A stretch of 64,000 nt of DNA from Dickeya lacustris (GCF_029635795.1 NZ_CP114280.1:2790001-2854000), one strand, 5' to 3'; numbered from the stretch's first letter, positions 37,795 to 47,065 are shown. Numbers and translations are program-made. Notes: generated by a model from the letters alone, not told the origin.

Positions 37795-38520
37795 ATGGTG
37801 GTACATGCTGAGATTGAGCCGCTGGTCTGGGAAAGTGAGTTTTTTAAGCGAGTCAGTGGTCGCCTGAATTTTTCTGCCGATGCGCCTGCGCTGGCGTCGG
37901 AGAGTCTGGATGCGTATCAACTGTGCCAGGCAAAGCTGGCGGCGAGCGATTTGGCCGCTGCCGATGCGCTTTCTGAGCTGGGGTTTCGGCTGGCGGAAGG
38001 CGAGGTGGATTTCAGTATGCCGGTGGTGCCAGCGGCGCGCGCCGTGTTTGCGGTTGGTGTTCGCCAGGCCGATGCGGAAGATATTTCAGCGCTGCGCAAG
38101 GCGGCAGCACGCAGCTTTGTGTTAAGTCGTTTTCGCACGCCGTGGTATGGCGCTGATGACTGTGGCCGCTTCTACGCGCGTTGGGTGGAAAAAGCGGTGC
38201 ACGGCACGTTTGACGATGTGTGCCTGGTGATTGAAGCACCGGGCGATCGCCACGGATTGCAGGGGTTTGTCACGCTGCGCCAAACCTCGCCGCAGGCGGC
38301 GCGTATCGGCGTGTTATCGGCCTGGCCCGGCATGACCGGGCAAGGCATTGGCCAGCGCCTGATGCAGATGGCGCGCGTCTGGTGCCAGCAACGGGGCATT
38401 CGCCGCCTTGCGGTAGCGACGCAAACCAGCAATCTGGCGGCGATACGGCTCTATTTGCGCAGCGGGGCGCGGGTAGAAAGCACCGCCTACTGGTTTTACC
38501 GCGCACTGGTATCGCAATAA
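37795..38520 (+). CDS. wecD: dTDP-fucosamine acetyltransferase
   Basis: The 241-aa GNAT protein (RffC/WecD) N-acetylates dTDP-4-amino-4,6-dideoxygalactose to give the third ECA sugar. It keeps the family start IEPLVWESEFF, EGEVDFSMPV, SRFRTPWYGADDCGRFYARWVEKAVHGTFDD and the end SGARVESTAYWFYR. It is slightly longer than E. coli RffC (224 aa). The stop codon merges into a tandem repeat array. Confidence 0.93.
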   Translation: MVVHAEIEPLVWESEFFKRVSGRLNFSADAPALASESLDAYQLCQAKLAASDLAAADALSELGFRLAEGEVDFSMPVVPAARAVFAVGVRQADAEDISALRKAAARSFVLSRFRTPWYGADDCGRFYARWVEKAVHGTFDDVCLVIEAPGDRHGLQGFVTLRQTSPQAARIGVLSAWPGMTGQGIGQRLMQMARVWCQQRGIRRLAVATQTSNLAAIRLYLRSGARVESTAYWFYRALVSQ

Positions 38521-38531
38521 CGCGCACTGAT

Positions 38532-38627
38532 GTCGCAATAATATGTTGCCGCGATAACATATTGTCGTAATAACCTATTGTCGTAATAACCTGTTGCCGC
38601 AATAACCTATTGTCGCAGTAACATATT
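38532..38627. repeat. Six-copy 16-bp tandem repeat between wecD and wecE
   Basis: Six contiguous units have the form GTCGTAATAACCTATT with few changes; a degenerate copy already begins over the wecD stop codon. Each unit contains an interrupted palindrome AATA-ACC-TATT, and units 1-2 together form AATATGTT / AACATATT. The array occupies most of the gap inside the ECA operon. There are no spacers, so it is not CRISPR. Confidence 0.9.
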
Positions 38628-38663
38628 GACGAATCACACCATGAGCCCGCTGTAGGTGACGAC

Positions 38664-39794
38664 ATGATCCCATTTAATGCGCCACCGGTGGTGGGAACGG
38701 AACTTGAGTACATGCACGCCGCGATGCAAAGCGGCAAACTCAGCGGCGACGGTGAGTTTACCCGGCGTTGTCAGCACTGGCTGGAGCAGTATGCGGGCGC
38801 AGGCCGGGCGTTGTTGACGCCATCATGCACCGCCGCGCTGGAAATGGCGGCGTTGCTGCTCAATATCCAGCCGGGTGATGAAGTGATCATGCCGAGCTAT
38901 ACCTTCGTGTCCACCGCCAATGCTTTTGTGCTGCGCGGGGCGACCATCGTCTTTGTCGATATCCGACCCGATACACTCAATATTAATGACGCGCTGATTG
39001 AAGCGGCCATCACCGCCCGGACGCGAGCGATCGTGGTGGTGCATTACGCTGGGGTCAGCGCGCAGATGGACAGCATCTTGTCGCTGGCGCAGCGCTACGG
39101 GGTATGGGTGGTCGAAGATGCGGCTCAGGGCGTGATGTCCCGCTATCAGGGCAAGGCACTTGGGGCGATAGGCCATATCGGTTGCTTTAGTTTTCACGAA
39201 ACCAAGAACTACACCGCTGGCGGCGAAGGCGGTGCCATCATGATTAATGACCCGTCGCTGGTCGAGCGGGCGGAAATTGTGCGTGAGAAAGGCACCAACC
39301 GCAGCCAGTTTTTTCGCGGCCAGGTGGATAAATACACCTGGCGAGATCTCGGTTCAAGCTATCTGATGGCGGAAGTGCAGGCGGCATACCTGTGGGGCCA
39401 ACTGGAGGCGTCAGCCGTTATCCAGTCGCGGCGTCAGGTCTTGTGGCAGCGTTATTGGCAGGCGCTGTTGCCGCTGGCGCAGGCCGGTCGCGTCACCCTG
39501 CCGGTGGTGCCGCCAGCGTGTCAGCACAATGCCCATCTGTTTTTCCTGCGTTTGCGTGATGAGCGTGAACGCACCGCGTTCATCCGGCAGATGCAGGCCG
39601 CCGGGATTCTGGCGGTCTTCCATTATGTGCCGTTACACCAAAGTCCGGCCGGTCAGCGTTATGGGCGTTTTGTCGGCGACGATCGCTACACCTGTCTTGA
39701 AAGCGCGCGGCTGGTGCGCCTGCCGCTGTTTTATAACCTGTCGGATGCCAGTCAGCAGGCGGTGATTGACGCGGTGTTAGGGTTTTTCGCCTGA
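38664..39794 (+). CDS. wecE: dTDP-4-amino-4,6-dideoxygalactose transaminase
   Basis: The 376-aa DegT/DnrJ-family PLP aminotransferase converts dTDP-4-keto-6-deoxyglucose to dTDP-Fuc4N with glutamate. It shows the MIPFNAPPVVGTELEYM start, LLTPSCTAALEMAALLL, VVEDAAQGVMSRYQGKALG and the PLP lysine in FHETKNYTAGGEGGAI. Its substrate depends on RffG/RffH-type enzymes not encoded here. Its TGA overlaps the ATG of wzxE. Confidence 0.96.
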   Translation: MIPFNAPPVVGTELEYMHAAMQSGKLSGDGEFTRRCQHWLEQYAGAGRALLTPSCTAALEMAALLLNIQPGDEVIMPSYTFVSTANAFVLRGATIVFVDIRPDTLNINDALIEAAITARTRAIVVVHYAGVSAQMDSILSLAQRYGVWVVEDAAQGVMSRYQGKALGAIGHIGCFSFHETKNYTAGGEGGAIMINDPSLVERAEIVREKGTNRSQFFRGQVDKYTWRDLGSSYLMAEVQAAYLWGQLEASAVIQSRRQVLWQRYWQALLPLAQAGRVTLPVVPPACQHNAHLFFLRLRDERERTAFIRQMQAAGILAVFHYVPLHQSPAGQRYGRFVGDDRYTCLESARLVRLPLFYNLSDASQQAVIDAVLGFFA

Positions 39795-41041
39795 TGTCGC
39801 TGGCGCGTGCATCACTCTGGACGGCGGCCTCGATGCTGGTCAAAATCGGCACCGGCCTGGTGGTAATAAAGCTGCTCGCCGTGCTGTTTGGCCCGCAGGG
39901 GGTTGGGCTTGCGGGGAATTACCGTCAGTTAATCACCGTGCTGGGTGTGATGGCCGGAGCCGGTATTGCCAATGGGGTGACGCGGCTTGTGGCGCGAGCG
40001 GCATCGGCGACTGATCCACCGCACGGGTTAGGCACGGCGGTCACGCTGGCAATCGGCTTTTCGCTGTTACTGGCAGCGGCGCTATGGTGGCAGGCGGCGC
40101 TACTCTCACGCCTGTTGTTTGGCGACGCGGGGTATGCTCCGGTAATACGCGTGCTGGCGGTGTTGCAACCGGCGATAGCGGCCGCCAGCGTGCTGCTGGC
40201 GGTGCTAAAAGGGTATCAGGATGCGCCGGGCACGGCGTTAGCGGTGAGCACCGCGAGTTTGTCCGGCGTGCTGGCGTATGGTGTTTGCGTCGGCGTGTGG
40301 GGTTATCAGGGCGCGTTGATAGGGCTGGCGTTGATTCCGGCGCTGGGGGTGGTGCCTGCATTCTTCATCCTGAAACGGCGCACCACGGTGGATGTGCAAG
40401 CACTGACACCGTCGTGGTCGTGGCCCGATGCGCGACAGCTCTGTCGCTTTGGCCTGATGACGCTCATCACCGTGCTGACGTTGCCGACGGCTTACCTGTT
40501 GATGCGTAATCAACTGGCGGCGCACGCGGGCTGGCATGCGGTTGGCGTGTGGCAGGGGGCGAGCATTATTTCAGATGCCTGGCTGTCGCTGATTACCTCA
40601 TCGTTTAGCGTGTATCTGTTGCCTGCGTTATCCCGCCATCAGCATAAGGCGGCTATCCGCCGTGAAGTGCTTCAGGCGCTGCGTTTTGTCATGCTGCTGG
40701 CGGCAAGCGTGGCAACCGTTATCTGGCTGTTGCGCGATGGGGTGATATGGGTGCTGTTTTCCAATGATTTTTTGCCGATGCGTGACTTGCTTACTTTCCA
40801 ATTGGCGGGCGATGTATTCAAAGTGAGCGCTTACGTTTTTGGTTATCTGGTGCTGGCGCAAGCCTCGCTGCGCTATTATTGGCTGGCGGAAATCAGCCAG
40901 TTTTTGTTATTGACCGGCTTTGCCTGCTGGTTGATCCCCCTGCAAGGGGCCGTGGGGGCGGCACAGGCGTATTTATTGAGCTATTTGCTCTATTTCCTGC
41001 TCTGCGGCGCGGCTTTTTGGCGCTACTGCCGACACATTTGA
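39794..41041 (+). CDS. wzxE: ECA lipid III flippase
   Basis: The 415-aa MOP-superfamily protein has about twelve membrane segments. The start MSLARASLWTAASMLVKIGTGLVVIKLLAV and GPQGVGLAGNYRQLITVL fit WzxE, which moves the undecaprenyl-linked ECA trisaccharide to the periplasmic face. It overlaps wecE by one base (TGATG) and is followed by a 13-bp duplication before wecF. Confidence 0.95.
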   Translation: MSLARASLWTAASMLVKIGTGLVVIKLLAVLFGPQGVGLAGNYRQLITVLGVMAGAGIANGVTRLVARAASATDPPHGLGTAVTLAIGFSLLLAAALWWQAALLSRLLFGDAGYAPVIRVLAVLQPAIAAASVLLAVLKGYQDAPGTALAVSTASLSGVLAYGVCVGVWGYQGALIGLALIPALGVVPAFFILKRRTTVDVQALTPSWSWPDARQLCRFGLMTLITVLTLPTAYLLMRNQLAAHAGWHAVGVWQGASIISDAWLSLITSSFSVYLLPALSRHQHKAAIRREVLQALRFVMLLAASVATVIWLLRDGVIWVLFSNDFLPMRDLLTFQLAGDVFKVSAYVFGYLVLAQASLRYYWLAEISQFLLLTGFACWLIPLQGAVGAAQAYLLSYLLYFLLCGAAFWRYCRHI

Positions 41042-41099
41042 GCAAACCCGCTCCAGTGATATGACGGACGGAAAGACCTGCGTGCGGAAAACTTTCATT

Positions 41100-41125
41100 A
41101 ACAGGTGGCTATAACAGGTGGCTAT
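41100..41125 (+). repeat. 13-bp tandem duplication over the wecF start region
   Basis: AACAGGTGGCTAT occurs twice without a gap. It contains the likely ribosome-binding AGGTGG, and the second copy ends in the first two bases of the wecF ATG at 41124, so the Shine-Dalgarno-like stretch is doubled. Confidence 0.85.
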
Positions 41126-42206
41126 GGCGACGTTAATTCATGTGCTGGGCGCGGATATTCCCCATCACAATGACACTCTGTTGCGCTTTTTTAATGACAC
41201 CCTTAGCCCGGTGCTGCCTGCGCATCAGGTGCGGCGCTTTATGGTGGTGTCGGCAACGGACTTGGCCGGGCCTGAGTTGCACTCGCTTGAAATAGAGCGG
41301 TTCTCTAGCCCACGGCTATTAGCGCGGGCGGTGGTGTCGCTGGCGCGGCGTGACCGCGAGGCGCGCTTTTTCTTGCACGGGCAGTTCAACCCTTGGCTGT
41401 GGCTGGCGCTCTTGCGCGGGGCTGTCGCCCGTGAGCGTGTCAGCTGGCACATCTGGGGCGCGGATCTGTATGAAGAGGCGCGCGGCTGGCGCTATCAGTG
41501 CTTCTATGCTCTGCGACGTCGTGCCCAGCGCCGCGTGGGGCGGGTGTTTGCCACACTGGGCGACATGGCGGTATTTCATCAGCGTCACCCGAGGGTGCCC
41601 GCGTCGCTGCTCTATTTCCCGACGCGCCTGAGCCCGCTCGCGCCTGCGCGCACGGTTGAGCCTGCGGATGCGCCACTGACCATTCTGGTAGGGAATTCCG
41701 GCGATCGCAGCAACCGCCATCTGGCGGCGCTGGCGGCGATTCATCGTCAGTTTGGCCGTGCGGTGCGGCTCATCGTACCGATGGGATATCCGGCGGGCAA
41801 TGAGGCGTATATCAATCAGGTGGCGGCCTGCGGGCAGGCGCTGTTTGGCGATGATATTGAGGTGCTGCGTGAGGCGCTGGCGTTTGACGATTACCTGACG
41901 CTGCTGCGCCGCTGTCATCTTGGCTATTTTCTGTTTCATCGACAGCAGGGTATTGGCACCTTATGCCAGCTGATTCAGTTGGCTATCCCATTTGTTATCA
42001 GCCGCCATAACCCGTTCTGGCAGGATTTGGCGCAGCAACAGTTGCCGGTGTTGTTCAGCGATGCGCCATTAGATGAGGCCACGCTCGCACGGGCGCGGGC
42101 GCGTCTGGCGCGTATCGACACCCGGCGCATTGCCTTTTTTGCCCCGCAGTACCAGCAAGGATGGCATCAGGCGTTAGCCCTGGCGGCAGGAGATTCGCGT
42201 GACTAA
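41124..42206 (+). CDS. wecF: TDP-Fuc4NAc:lipid II Fuc4NAc transferase
   Basis: The 360-aa GT56 glycosyltransferase (RffT/WecF) adds the third sugar to complete ECA lipid III. It matches in LIHVLGADIPHHNDTLLRFFND, RFFLHGQFNPWLWLALL, WHIWGADLYEE, ILVGNSGDRSNRHLAAL and GYFLFHRQQGIGTLCQLIQ. The start at 41124 aligns with E. coli; a GTG two codons earlier is possible. wzyE overlaps its end by eight bases. Confidence 0.95.
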   Translation: MATLIHVLGADIPHHNDTLLRFFNDTLSPVLPAHQVRRFMVVSATDLAGPELHSLEIERFSSPRLLARAVVSLARRDREARFFLHGQFNPWLWLALLRGAVARERVSWHIWGADLYEEARGWRYQCFYALRRRAQRRVGRVFATLGDMAVFHQRHPRVPASLLYFPTRLSPLAPARTVEPADAPLTILVGNSGDRSNRHLAALAAIHRQFGRAVRLIVPMGYPAGNEAYINQVAACGQALFGDDIEVLREALAFDDYLTLLRRCHLGYFLFHRQQGIGTLCQLIQLAIPFVISRHNPFWQDLAQQQLPVLFSDAPLDEATLARARARLARIDTRRIAFFAPQYQQGWHQALALAAGDSRD

Positions 42207-43527
42207 AGCCGATTTTCTCGGCCTTTTGCTGGTGTGGCTTGCCAGCAGCGGCATGGTGGCGTGGCGAATCTGGCGTGAATACTGCCGATGCCGCTTCACC
42301 TTTAATATGGTGTTTTCACTGCTCTATTGGCTGACCTTTTTTTTCGGCTTCCCGCTCACCGGGGTGCTGGTGTTCCGTTTTAGTATCACCACCGCCGACC
42401 CAATCAACCTGCTGCTGGCGCTACTCTCTGCGGCAGGGTTTTATGGGCTCTACGACGTCTGTTATCACGCCCGACTATGGCCTGCACGCGCGCCTGTGCC
42501 GCGTGCGTTAGCGCATGTCAATCGCCATGAATTGCACCTGAGCGCCGCGCTGCTGGCGCTGGTGGCGTTTGGCACAGCGGCGGTCTTTTTCGCACACAAT
42601 GGGCTGCTGCTGTTTAAACTCAGCGCCTATAACCAGATTTTCTCGCGTGATATCGCAGGCGTTGCCCTAAAACGCTTCTTCTATTTCTTTATTCCGGCGA
42701 TGTTGATGGTGTATTTCCAGCGCCAGACCCGGCGCGCCTGGCTGCTGTTTCTGCTGGTGTGCGCGGCGTTTGGCGGTTTTACCTACCTGTTGGTGGGCGG
42801 CACGCGCGCCAATATCCTGATAGCCGTGGCGCTGTTTTTATTGATTGGCCTGCAACAGCGCTGGCTGCGCTGGTGGATGCTGGCGTTGGCGGGCGCGCTG
42901 GCGGTGCTGGCGATGTTCGGGCTGGCGTTGCTGCGTTATCGACTGGCTGTGCAGGGCGATGAAGCTTTCTATACGTTTTTGTATTTAACGCGCGACACCT
43001 TCTCACCGTGGCAGAATCTGGCGACGTTATGGCAGCACCAGCCGCAAACGCAATTACAGGGGCTCGCGCCAATCGTGCGTGATTTCTATGTGTTTATTCC
43101 CACCTGGCTATGGCCGGAGCGCCCGGCGCAGGTGCTGAACACCGCCAACTATTTCACCTGGGAGGTACTCGGTTATCATGCCGGGCTGGCGATGTCGCCG
43201 ACAGTGCTGGGCTCGCTTCTGGTGATGGGCGGGCCATGGCTGCTGGCGCCGGGGGCGTTGGTGGTGGCGATGATGATTAAAGGGTTTGACGCGCTTTATC
43301 GATGCGCGCAGCACAGCGCAAACCGCGCGTTATCGGCACTGTTGCAGTCGTTTTGTTTCGGCGCGTTATTTAACCTGGTGGTGCTGGTGCGTGAGGGGCT
43401 GGACGCTTTCTTCTCACGCATGGTGTTTTTCTGCCTGATATTTAGTGCCTGTGTGCTGCTGGCTAAAGGTATTTACGCGTTGCTATTGCGTATGGGTATG
43501 GTGACGTCAGGAGAGGGTCATGAGTGA
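42199..43527 (+). CDS. wzyE: ECA polymerase
   Basis: The 442-aa membrane protein has about eleven segments. It keeps FGFPLTGVLVFRF, GVALKRFFYFFIPAMLMVYF, VGGTRANILIA, GDEAFYTFLYLTRDTFSPWQNLA and GLAPIVRDFYVFIPTWLWPERP, which define WzyE. It polymerises lipid III repeats in the periplasm. The start is GTG at 42199, inside the end of wecF. WzzE, its usual chain-length partner, is not in this operon. Confidence 0.94.
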   Translation: MTKADFLGLLLVWLASSGMVAWRIWREYCRCRFTFNMVFSLLYWLTFFFGFPLTGVLVFRFSITTADPINLLLALLSAAGFYGLYDVCYHARLWPARAPVPRALAHVNRHELHLSAALLALVAFGTAAVFFAHNGLLLFKLSAYNQIFSRDIAGVALKRFFYFFIPAMLMVYFQRQTRRAWLLFLLVCAAFGGFTYLLVGGTRANILIAVALFLLIGLQQRWLRWWMLALAGALAVLAMFGLALLRYRLAVQGDEAFYTFLYLTRDTFSPWQNLATLWQHQPQTQLQGLAPIVRDFYVFIPTWLWPERPAQVLNTANYFTWEVLGYHAGLAMSPTVLGSLLVMGGPWLLAPGALVVAMMIKGFDALYRCAQHSANRALSALLQSFCFGALFNLVVLVREGLDAFFSRMVFFCLIFSACVLLAKGIYALLLRMGMVTSGEGHE

Positions 43528-44257
43528 TAAACCGCTGCAATGTGACGTGCGCGGTATTCCGCTGCAAGGGTTTCGGGACATGGCGCAGTGCGTGGCTCAT
43601 CTGTTCACCGCCGATGCCCCACGCCCCGGCGTGTTGGTCGCCATTAATGCGGAAAAGGTGGTGAGCGCCGAAAATGACCCGCTATTACGTGCGCTGATGT
43701 TACAGCCGGAAAACTGTAATTATGCTGATGGCATCAGCGTGGTGTGCGCGGTGCGCCGCAAATATCCGGGGGCTGCCGTCACGCGTATTGCCGGGGCGGA
43801 TTTATGGCAGGCACTGATGCAACGCGCCGGGCAAACCGGCACACCGGTGTTCCTGCTGGGCGGGCGGGCAGAGGTGTTGGCCGAGACCGCGCGCCTGCTG
43901 CAAACGCGCTGGCAGGTCAATATTGTCGGTATGCAGGATGGCTATTTTTCCGCGCAGCAACGCCCGCAGGTGCTGGCGCACATTCGTGATAGCGGCGCCA
44001 GACTGGTGACGGTTGCGATGGGCTCGCCGCGTCAGGAATTATTTATCCGCGAGGCATGGCAGTTATACCCCGACGCGCTCTACATGGGCGTTGGCGGCAC
44101 ATATGATGTGTTTACCGGTAAGGTAAAACGCGCCCCGCTGTTTTGGCGTCAGCACGGGCTGGAGTGGCTGTATCGCCTGCTCACCCAGCCGACCCGTTTT
44201 CGTCGCCAGCTTAAACTGGCGCGCTATCTGTGGTGGTATCTGCGCGGTGTTCTTTGA
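43520..44257 (+). CDS. wecG: UDP-ManNAcA transferase
   Basis: The 245-aa GT26 (WecG/TagA/CpsF) glycosyltransferase adds ManNAcA to lipid I to form ECA lipid II. Family motifs are NADGISVVCAVRRK-like (YADGISVVCAVRRKYPG), RIAGADLWQALM, FLLGGRAEVLAETARLL, VAMGSPRQELFIRE and MGVGGTYDVFTGKVKRAP. It overlaps the wzyE end by eight bases. Its stop codon is the first triplet of a tandem repeat. Confidence 0.95.
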   Translation: MSDKPLQCDVRGIPLQGFRDMAQCVAHLFTADAPRPGVLVAINAEKVVSAENDPLLRALMLQPENCNYADGISVVCAVRRKYPGAAVTRIAGADLWQALMQRAGQTGTPVFLLGGRAEVLAETARLLQTRWQVNIVGMQDGYFSAQQRPQVLAHIRDSGARLVTVAMGSPRQELFIREAWQLYPDALYMGVGGTYDVFTGKVKRAPLFWRQHGLEWLYRLLTQPTRFRRQLKLARYLWWYLRGVL

Positions 44258-44314
44258 TGTCTGCAACATGAATGTCTGAAACATGAATGTCTGAAACATG
44301 AATATCTGCAACAT
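44255..44314. repeat. Four-copy 15-bp tandem repeat after wecG
   Basis: Four contiguous 15-bp units of the form GAATGTCTGAAACAT start exactly at the wecG stop codon (TGATGTCTGCAACAT). The repeat unit is unrelated to the arrays at 11509 and 38532. The remaining 270 bp to yifK hold a CACGCC/GGCGTG hairpin near 44325 and presumably the yifK promoter. Confidence 0.88.
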
Positions 44315-44587
44315 GCGCACACCACGCCGTTTCGGTGGCGTGAATGGCAGTAGCGCGTGTCAACTGCACACTTTTTTAGCCGCTTTATCGTTGTGATCAA
44401 GGTCTGGCATCGCTGTTTATTTCATCATGCTCCGGTACAGGAAAAGTAGGAATCCGGCGTGCATTGCGGTATCTTTTCGGCCGTTTTTTCCGGCCGGAAC
44501 GTGCTCGTGCCTTGCCGGGAGAGCGCCGGTCAAACCATAACGCTTCTTATACCGGCATCAAAAGGAACCTTTCAAGACAGAGGATAT

Positions 44588-45982
44588 ATGGCAAATACAG
44601 AGAAACAAGAAACCCTCCACCGGGGGCTGGAAGCGCGACATATCGAACTGATCGCGCTTGGCGGCACCATTGGGGTTGGGTTGTTCATGGGGGCGGCCAG
44701 CGCTCTGAAATGGGCCGGCCCATCGGTGCTGCTGGCGTATATTGTTGCAGGCATCTTTGTGTTCTTCATCATGCGCTCGATGGGGGAGATGCTGTTTCTA
44801 GAGCCCGTCACCGGCTCTTTTGCGGTGTATGCGCACAAGTATATGAGCCCGTTTTTCGGTTATCTCACCGCCTGGGGATACTGGTTTATGTGGATGGCGG
44901 TAGGGATTTCGGAAATCACCGCCATCGGGGTGTACGTTCAGTATTGGTTCCCCACTTTGCCGCAATGGGTGCCTGCCATCGGTGCTGTTGCGCTGGTCGC
45001 GGCGGCTAATCTGGCGGCGGTGCGTTTATACGGTGAAATCGAGTTCTGGTTTTCGATGATCAAAATCACCACTATCGTGGTGATGATAGCTGTGGGTGTC
45101 GGCATTATTTTCTTTGGTATCGGCAATCACGGCCAGTCTACCGGGTTTGCTAACCTGACTGAACACGGCGGTTTTCTGGCCGGCGGCTGGAAAGGGCTGC
45201 TGTTTGCGCTCTGTCTGGTGGTGGCGTCCTATCAGGGGGTCGAGCTGGTGGGGATTACTGCCGGTGAAGCGCGTAACCCGCAGGTGACGCTCAAGCGGGC
45301 AATTAATAACATCCTGTGGCGTATTCTGATTTTCTATGTGGGCGCTATCTTCGTGATTGTGACCATTTTCCCGTGGAACGAAATTGGCACTTCCGGCAGC
45401 CCGTTCGTATTGACCTTCGCTAAAATCGGCATTACCGCAGCGGCGGGTATCATTAACTTCGTGGTGCTCACGGCGGCGTTGTCGGGCTGTAATAGCGGGA
45501 TGTACAGTTGCGGTCGCATGTTGTATTCGCTGGCGAATAATCGCCAGTTGCCCGCCGCGTTAGGACGCGTGACGAAAGGCGGCGTTCCGGCGGCCGGGGT
45601 GATGGTGTCGATCCTTTGTCTGATAGCGGGTTCGGCGCTCAATTACATTATTCCTAACCCGGAAAAGGTGTTTGTGTATGTCTATAGCGCCAGCGTTTTG
45701 CCGGGCATGATCCCGTGGTTCGTGGTGTTAATTAGCCAACTGCGTTTTCGCCAGCAGCACCGCGAGGCGATGGCGGCTCATCCGTTTAAGTCTATTTTGT
45801 TCCCCTGGGGCAATTATCTGACGATGGCGTTTTTACTCTGTGTGCTGGTGGGGATGTACATCAACGAAGATACACGGATGTCGCTGGTCGTCGGTGGCAT
45901 TTTCCTGGCGGTGGTCAGTCTGGGTTATATTGGGCTCGGGTTGGGTAAAAAAACAGCGCAAATAGAGGCGCAGGCAGAGTAA
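44588..45982 (+). CDS. yifK: YifK family amino acid permease (threonine/serine type)
   Basis: The 464-aa APC-superfamily permease has about twelve segments and the AAT-family start [29 protein letters not shown]. coli YifK, from the same location after wecG, has been reported as a proton-coupled threonine and serine transporter (ThrP). The start at 44588 (MANTEKQE) follows AGAGGATAT; the open frame reaches 43 codons upstream without support. Confidence 0.92.
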   Translation: MANTEKQETLHRGLEARHIELIALGGTIGVGLFMGAASALKWAGPSVLLAYIVAGIFVFFIMRSMGEMLFLEPVTGSFAVYAHKYMSPFFGYLTAWGYWFMWMAVGISEITAIGVYVQYWFPTLPQWVPAIGAVALVAAANLAAVRLYGEIEFWFSMIKITTIVVMIAVGVGIIFFGIGNHGQSTGFANLTEHGGFLAGGWKGLLFALCLVVASYQGVELVGITAGEARNPQVTLKRAINNILWRILIFYVGAIFVIVTIFPWNEIGTSGSPFVLTFAKIGITAAAGIINFVVLTAALSGCNSGMYSCGRMLYSLANNRQLPAALGRVTKGGVPAAGVMVSILCLIAGSALNYIIPNPEKVFVYVYSASVLPGMIPWFVVLISQLRFRQQHREAMAAHPFKSILFPWGNYLTMAFLLCVLVGMYINEDTRMSLVVGGIFLAVVSLGYIGLGLGKKTAQIEAQAE

Positions 45983-46129
45983 CAGCGGGGGATAGTGGCG
46001 GATTGAGTCAAGTTTTGAGCAGAACTGAGCAAAGCATAAGCAAACGCGCCTTTAACGCATCATTTCTGTAAAAAAGCACTGGACAGCTTCCCCCTAAGTC
46101 CGTACTATCCCCACCCGCAACGGCGCTAC

Positions 46130-46206
<77 letters not shown>

Positions 46207-46278
46207 TTAAGTTGTGCGCAGAGCTGCGGAGGTACCCCGTAATCGAGTACCGTAATACGTAGTTAAGCAGTGGTATAT

Positions 46279-46355
46279 GGTGGCTATAGCTCAGTTGGTA
46301 GAGCCCTGGATTGTGATTCCAGTTGTCGTGGGTTCGAGTCCCATTAGCCACCCCA
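46279..46355 (+). tRNA. hisR: tRNA-His (GTG)
   Basis: This 77-nt tRNA includes the extra 5' G that faces C73, as is characteristic of tRNA-His. The anticodon GTG lies in GATTGTGATTC. The 3' CCA is encoded. Confidence 0.97.
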
Positions 46356-46375
46356 GATTCAAAGGTTTGTGTCAG

Positions 46376-46461
46376 GCGAAGGTGGCGGAATTGGTAGACG
46401 CGCTAGCTTCAGGTGTTAGTGTCCCTAGGACGTGAGGGTTCAAGTCCCTCTCTTCGCACCA
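46376..46461 (+). tRNA. leuT: tRNA-Leu (CAG)
   Basis: This 86-nt class II tRNA has a long variable arm (TGTCCCTAGGACG), a CAG anticodon in CTTCAGGTG and an encoded CCA. It is one base shorter in the variable arm than E. coli leuT as I recall it. Confidence 0.96.
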
Positions 46462-46514
46462 CACAGGCTTTGTACCATGCCAGAAGCGTGGGAATAGTAG
46501 TAAAGCAGTACCAT

Positions 46515-46591
46515 CGGCGAGTAGCGCAGCTTGGTAGCGCAACTGGTTTGGGACCAGTGGGTCGGAGGTTCGAATCCTCTCTCGCCGACCA
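46515..46591 (+). tRNA. proM: tRNA-Pro (TGG)
   Basis: This 77-nt tRNA has acceptor stem CGGCGAG / CTCGCCG, a TGG anticodon in TTTGGGA and an encoded CCA. It is the last of the four-tRNA cluster and is followed by a terminator. Confidence 0.97.
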
Positions 46592-46603
46592 CTTACTCAG
46601 AAG

Positions 46604-46636
46604 AACGGCAACCTTAACAGGTTGCCGTTTTTTTTG
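46604..46636 (+). terminator. Terminator of the tRNA cluster
   Basis: The stem AACGGCAACCT / AGGTTGCCGTT with a TAAC loop is followed by eight T. Confidence 0.93.
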
Positions 46637-46729
46637 CTTTCATTCGCAGACACGCATTGCACGCCAGCCGTTACTGCTGTATATCATTTGAATATATATT
46701 CACTTTTATAGAATTTAAATGAGGTTTGC

Positions 46730-47065
46730 ATGTCAGTAATCACGCCCGTCGAAAAACAATTTTCCGCTTATAACGCTCACGATCTGGTGGCATTCGCTGC
46801 CTGCTTTCATGATGATTTTCAAGCCTATCGTATGCCGGAAAATCGGCTTTCGCTGCAGGGGAAAGCGGCATTGATACAGTTCTATCGCGATCACCGTTTT
46901 AATAATCCCGCCCTACGAGCCGAACTGATCTCCCGTACCGTGCTGGGCTGCCATGTCTTTGATCATGAAAAAATTTATGGCATAGCTGAACAGCCTGTCG
47001 AGAGCATCGCTGTGTTTGAGGTTAACGCTGGGTTGATCACCAGTGCCCGGTTCTATTTTGCTTAA
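46730..47065 (+). CDS. SnoaL/NTF2-like protein
   Basis: The 111-aa protein fits the nuclear transport factor 2-like fold (SnoaL type): PVEKQFSAYNAHDLVAFAACFHDDFQAY at the start and a beta-rich end VESIAVFEVNAGLITSARFYF. Such proteins are often small isomerases, hydrolases or binding proteins; no substrate can be named. A GAGG ribosome-binding site precedes the ATG. It stands between the tRNA terminator and the lyase operon, separated from the latter by 224 bp, so it may be independent of it. Confidence 0.72.
   Translation: MSVITPVEKQFSAYNAHDLVAFAACFHDDFQAYRMPENRLSLQGKAALIQFYRDHRFNNPALRAELISRTVLGCHVFDHEKIYGIAEQPVESIAVFEVNAGLITSARFYFA

Noticed and set aside
38532..38627. Possible CRISPR array
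   Set aside because: The units are contiguous, 16 bp long and have no spacers, and there are no cas genes in the window.
46413..46691. 92-codon ORF over tRNA-Leu and tRNA-Pro
   Set aside because: Covered by tRNA genes and a terminator.
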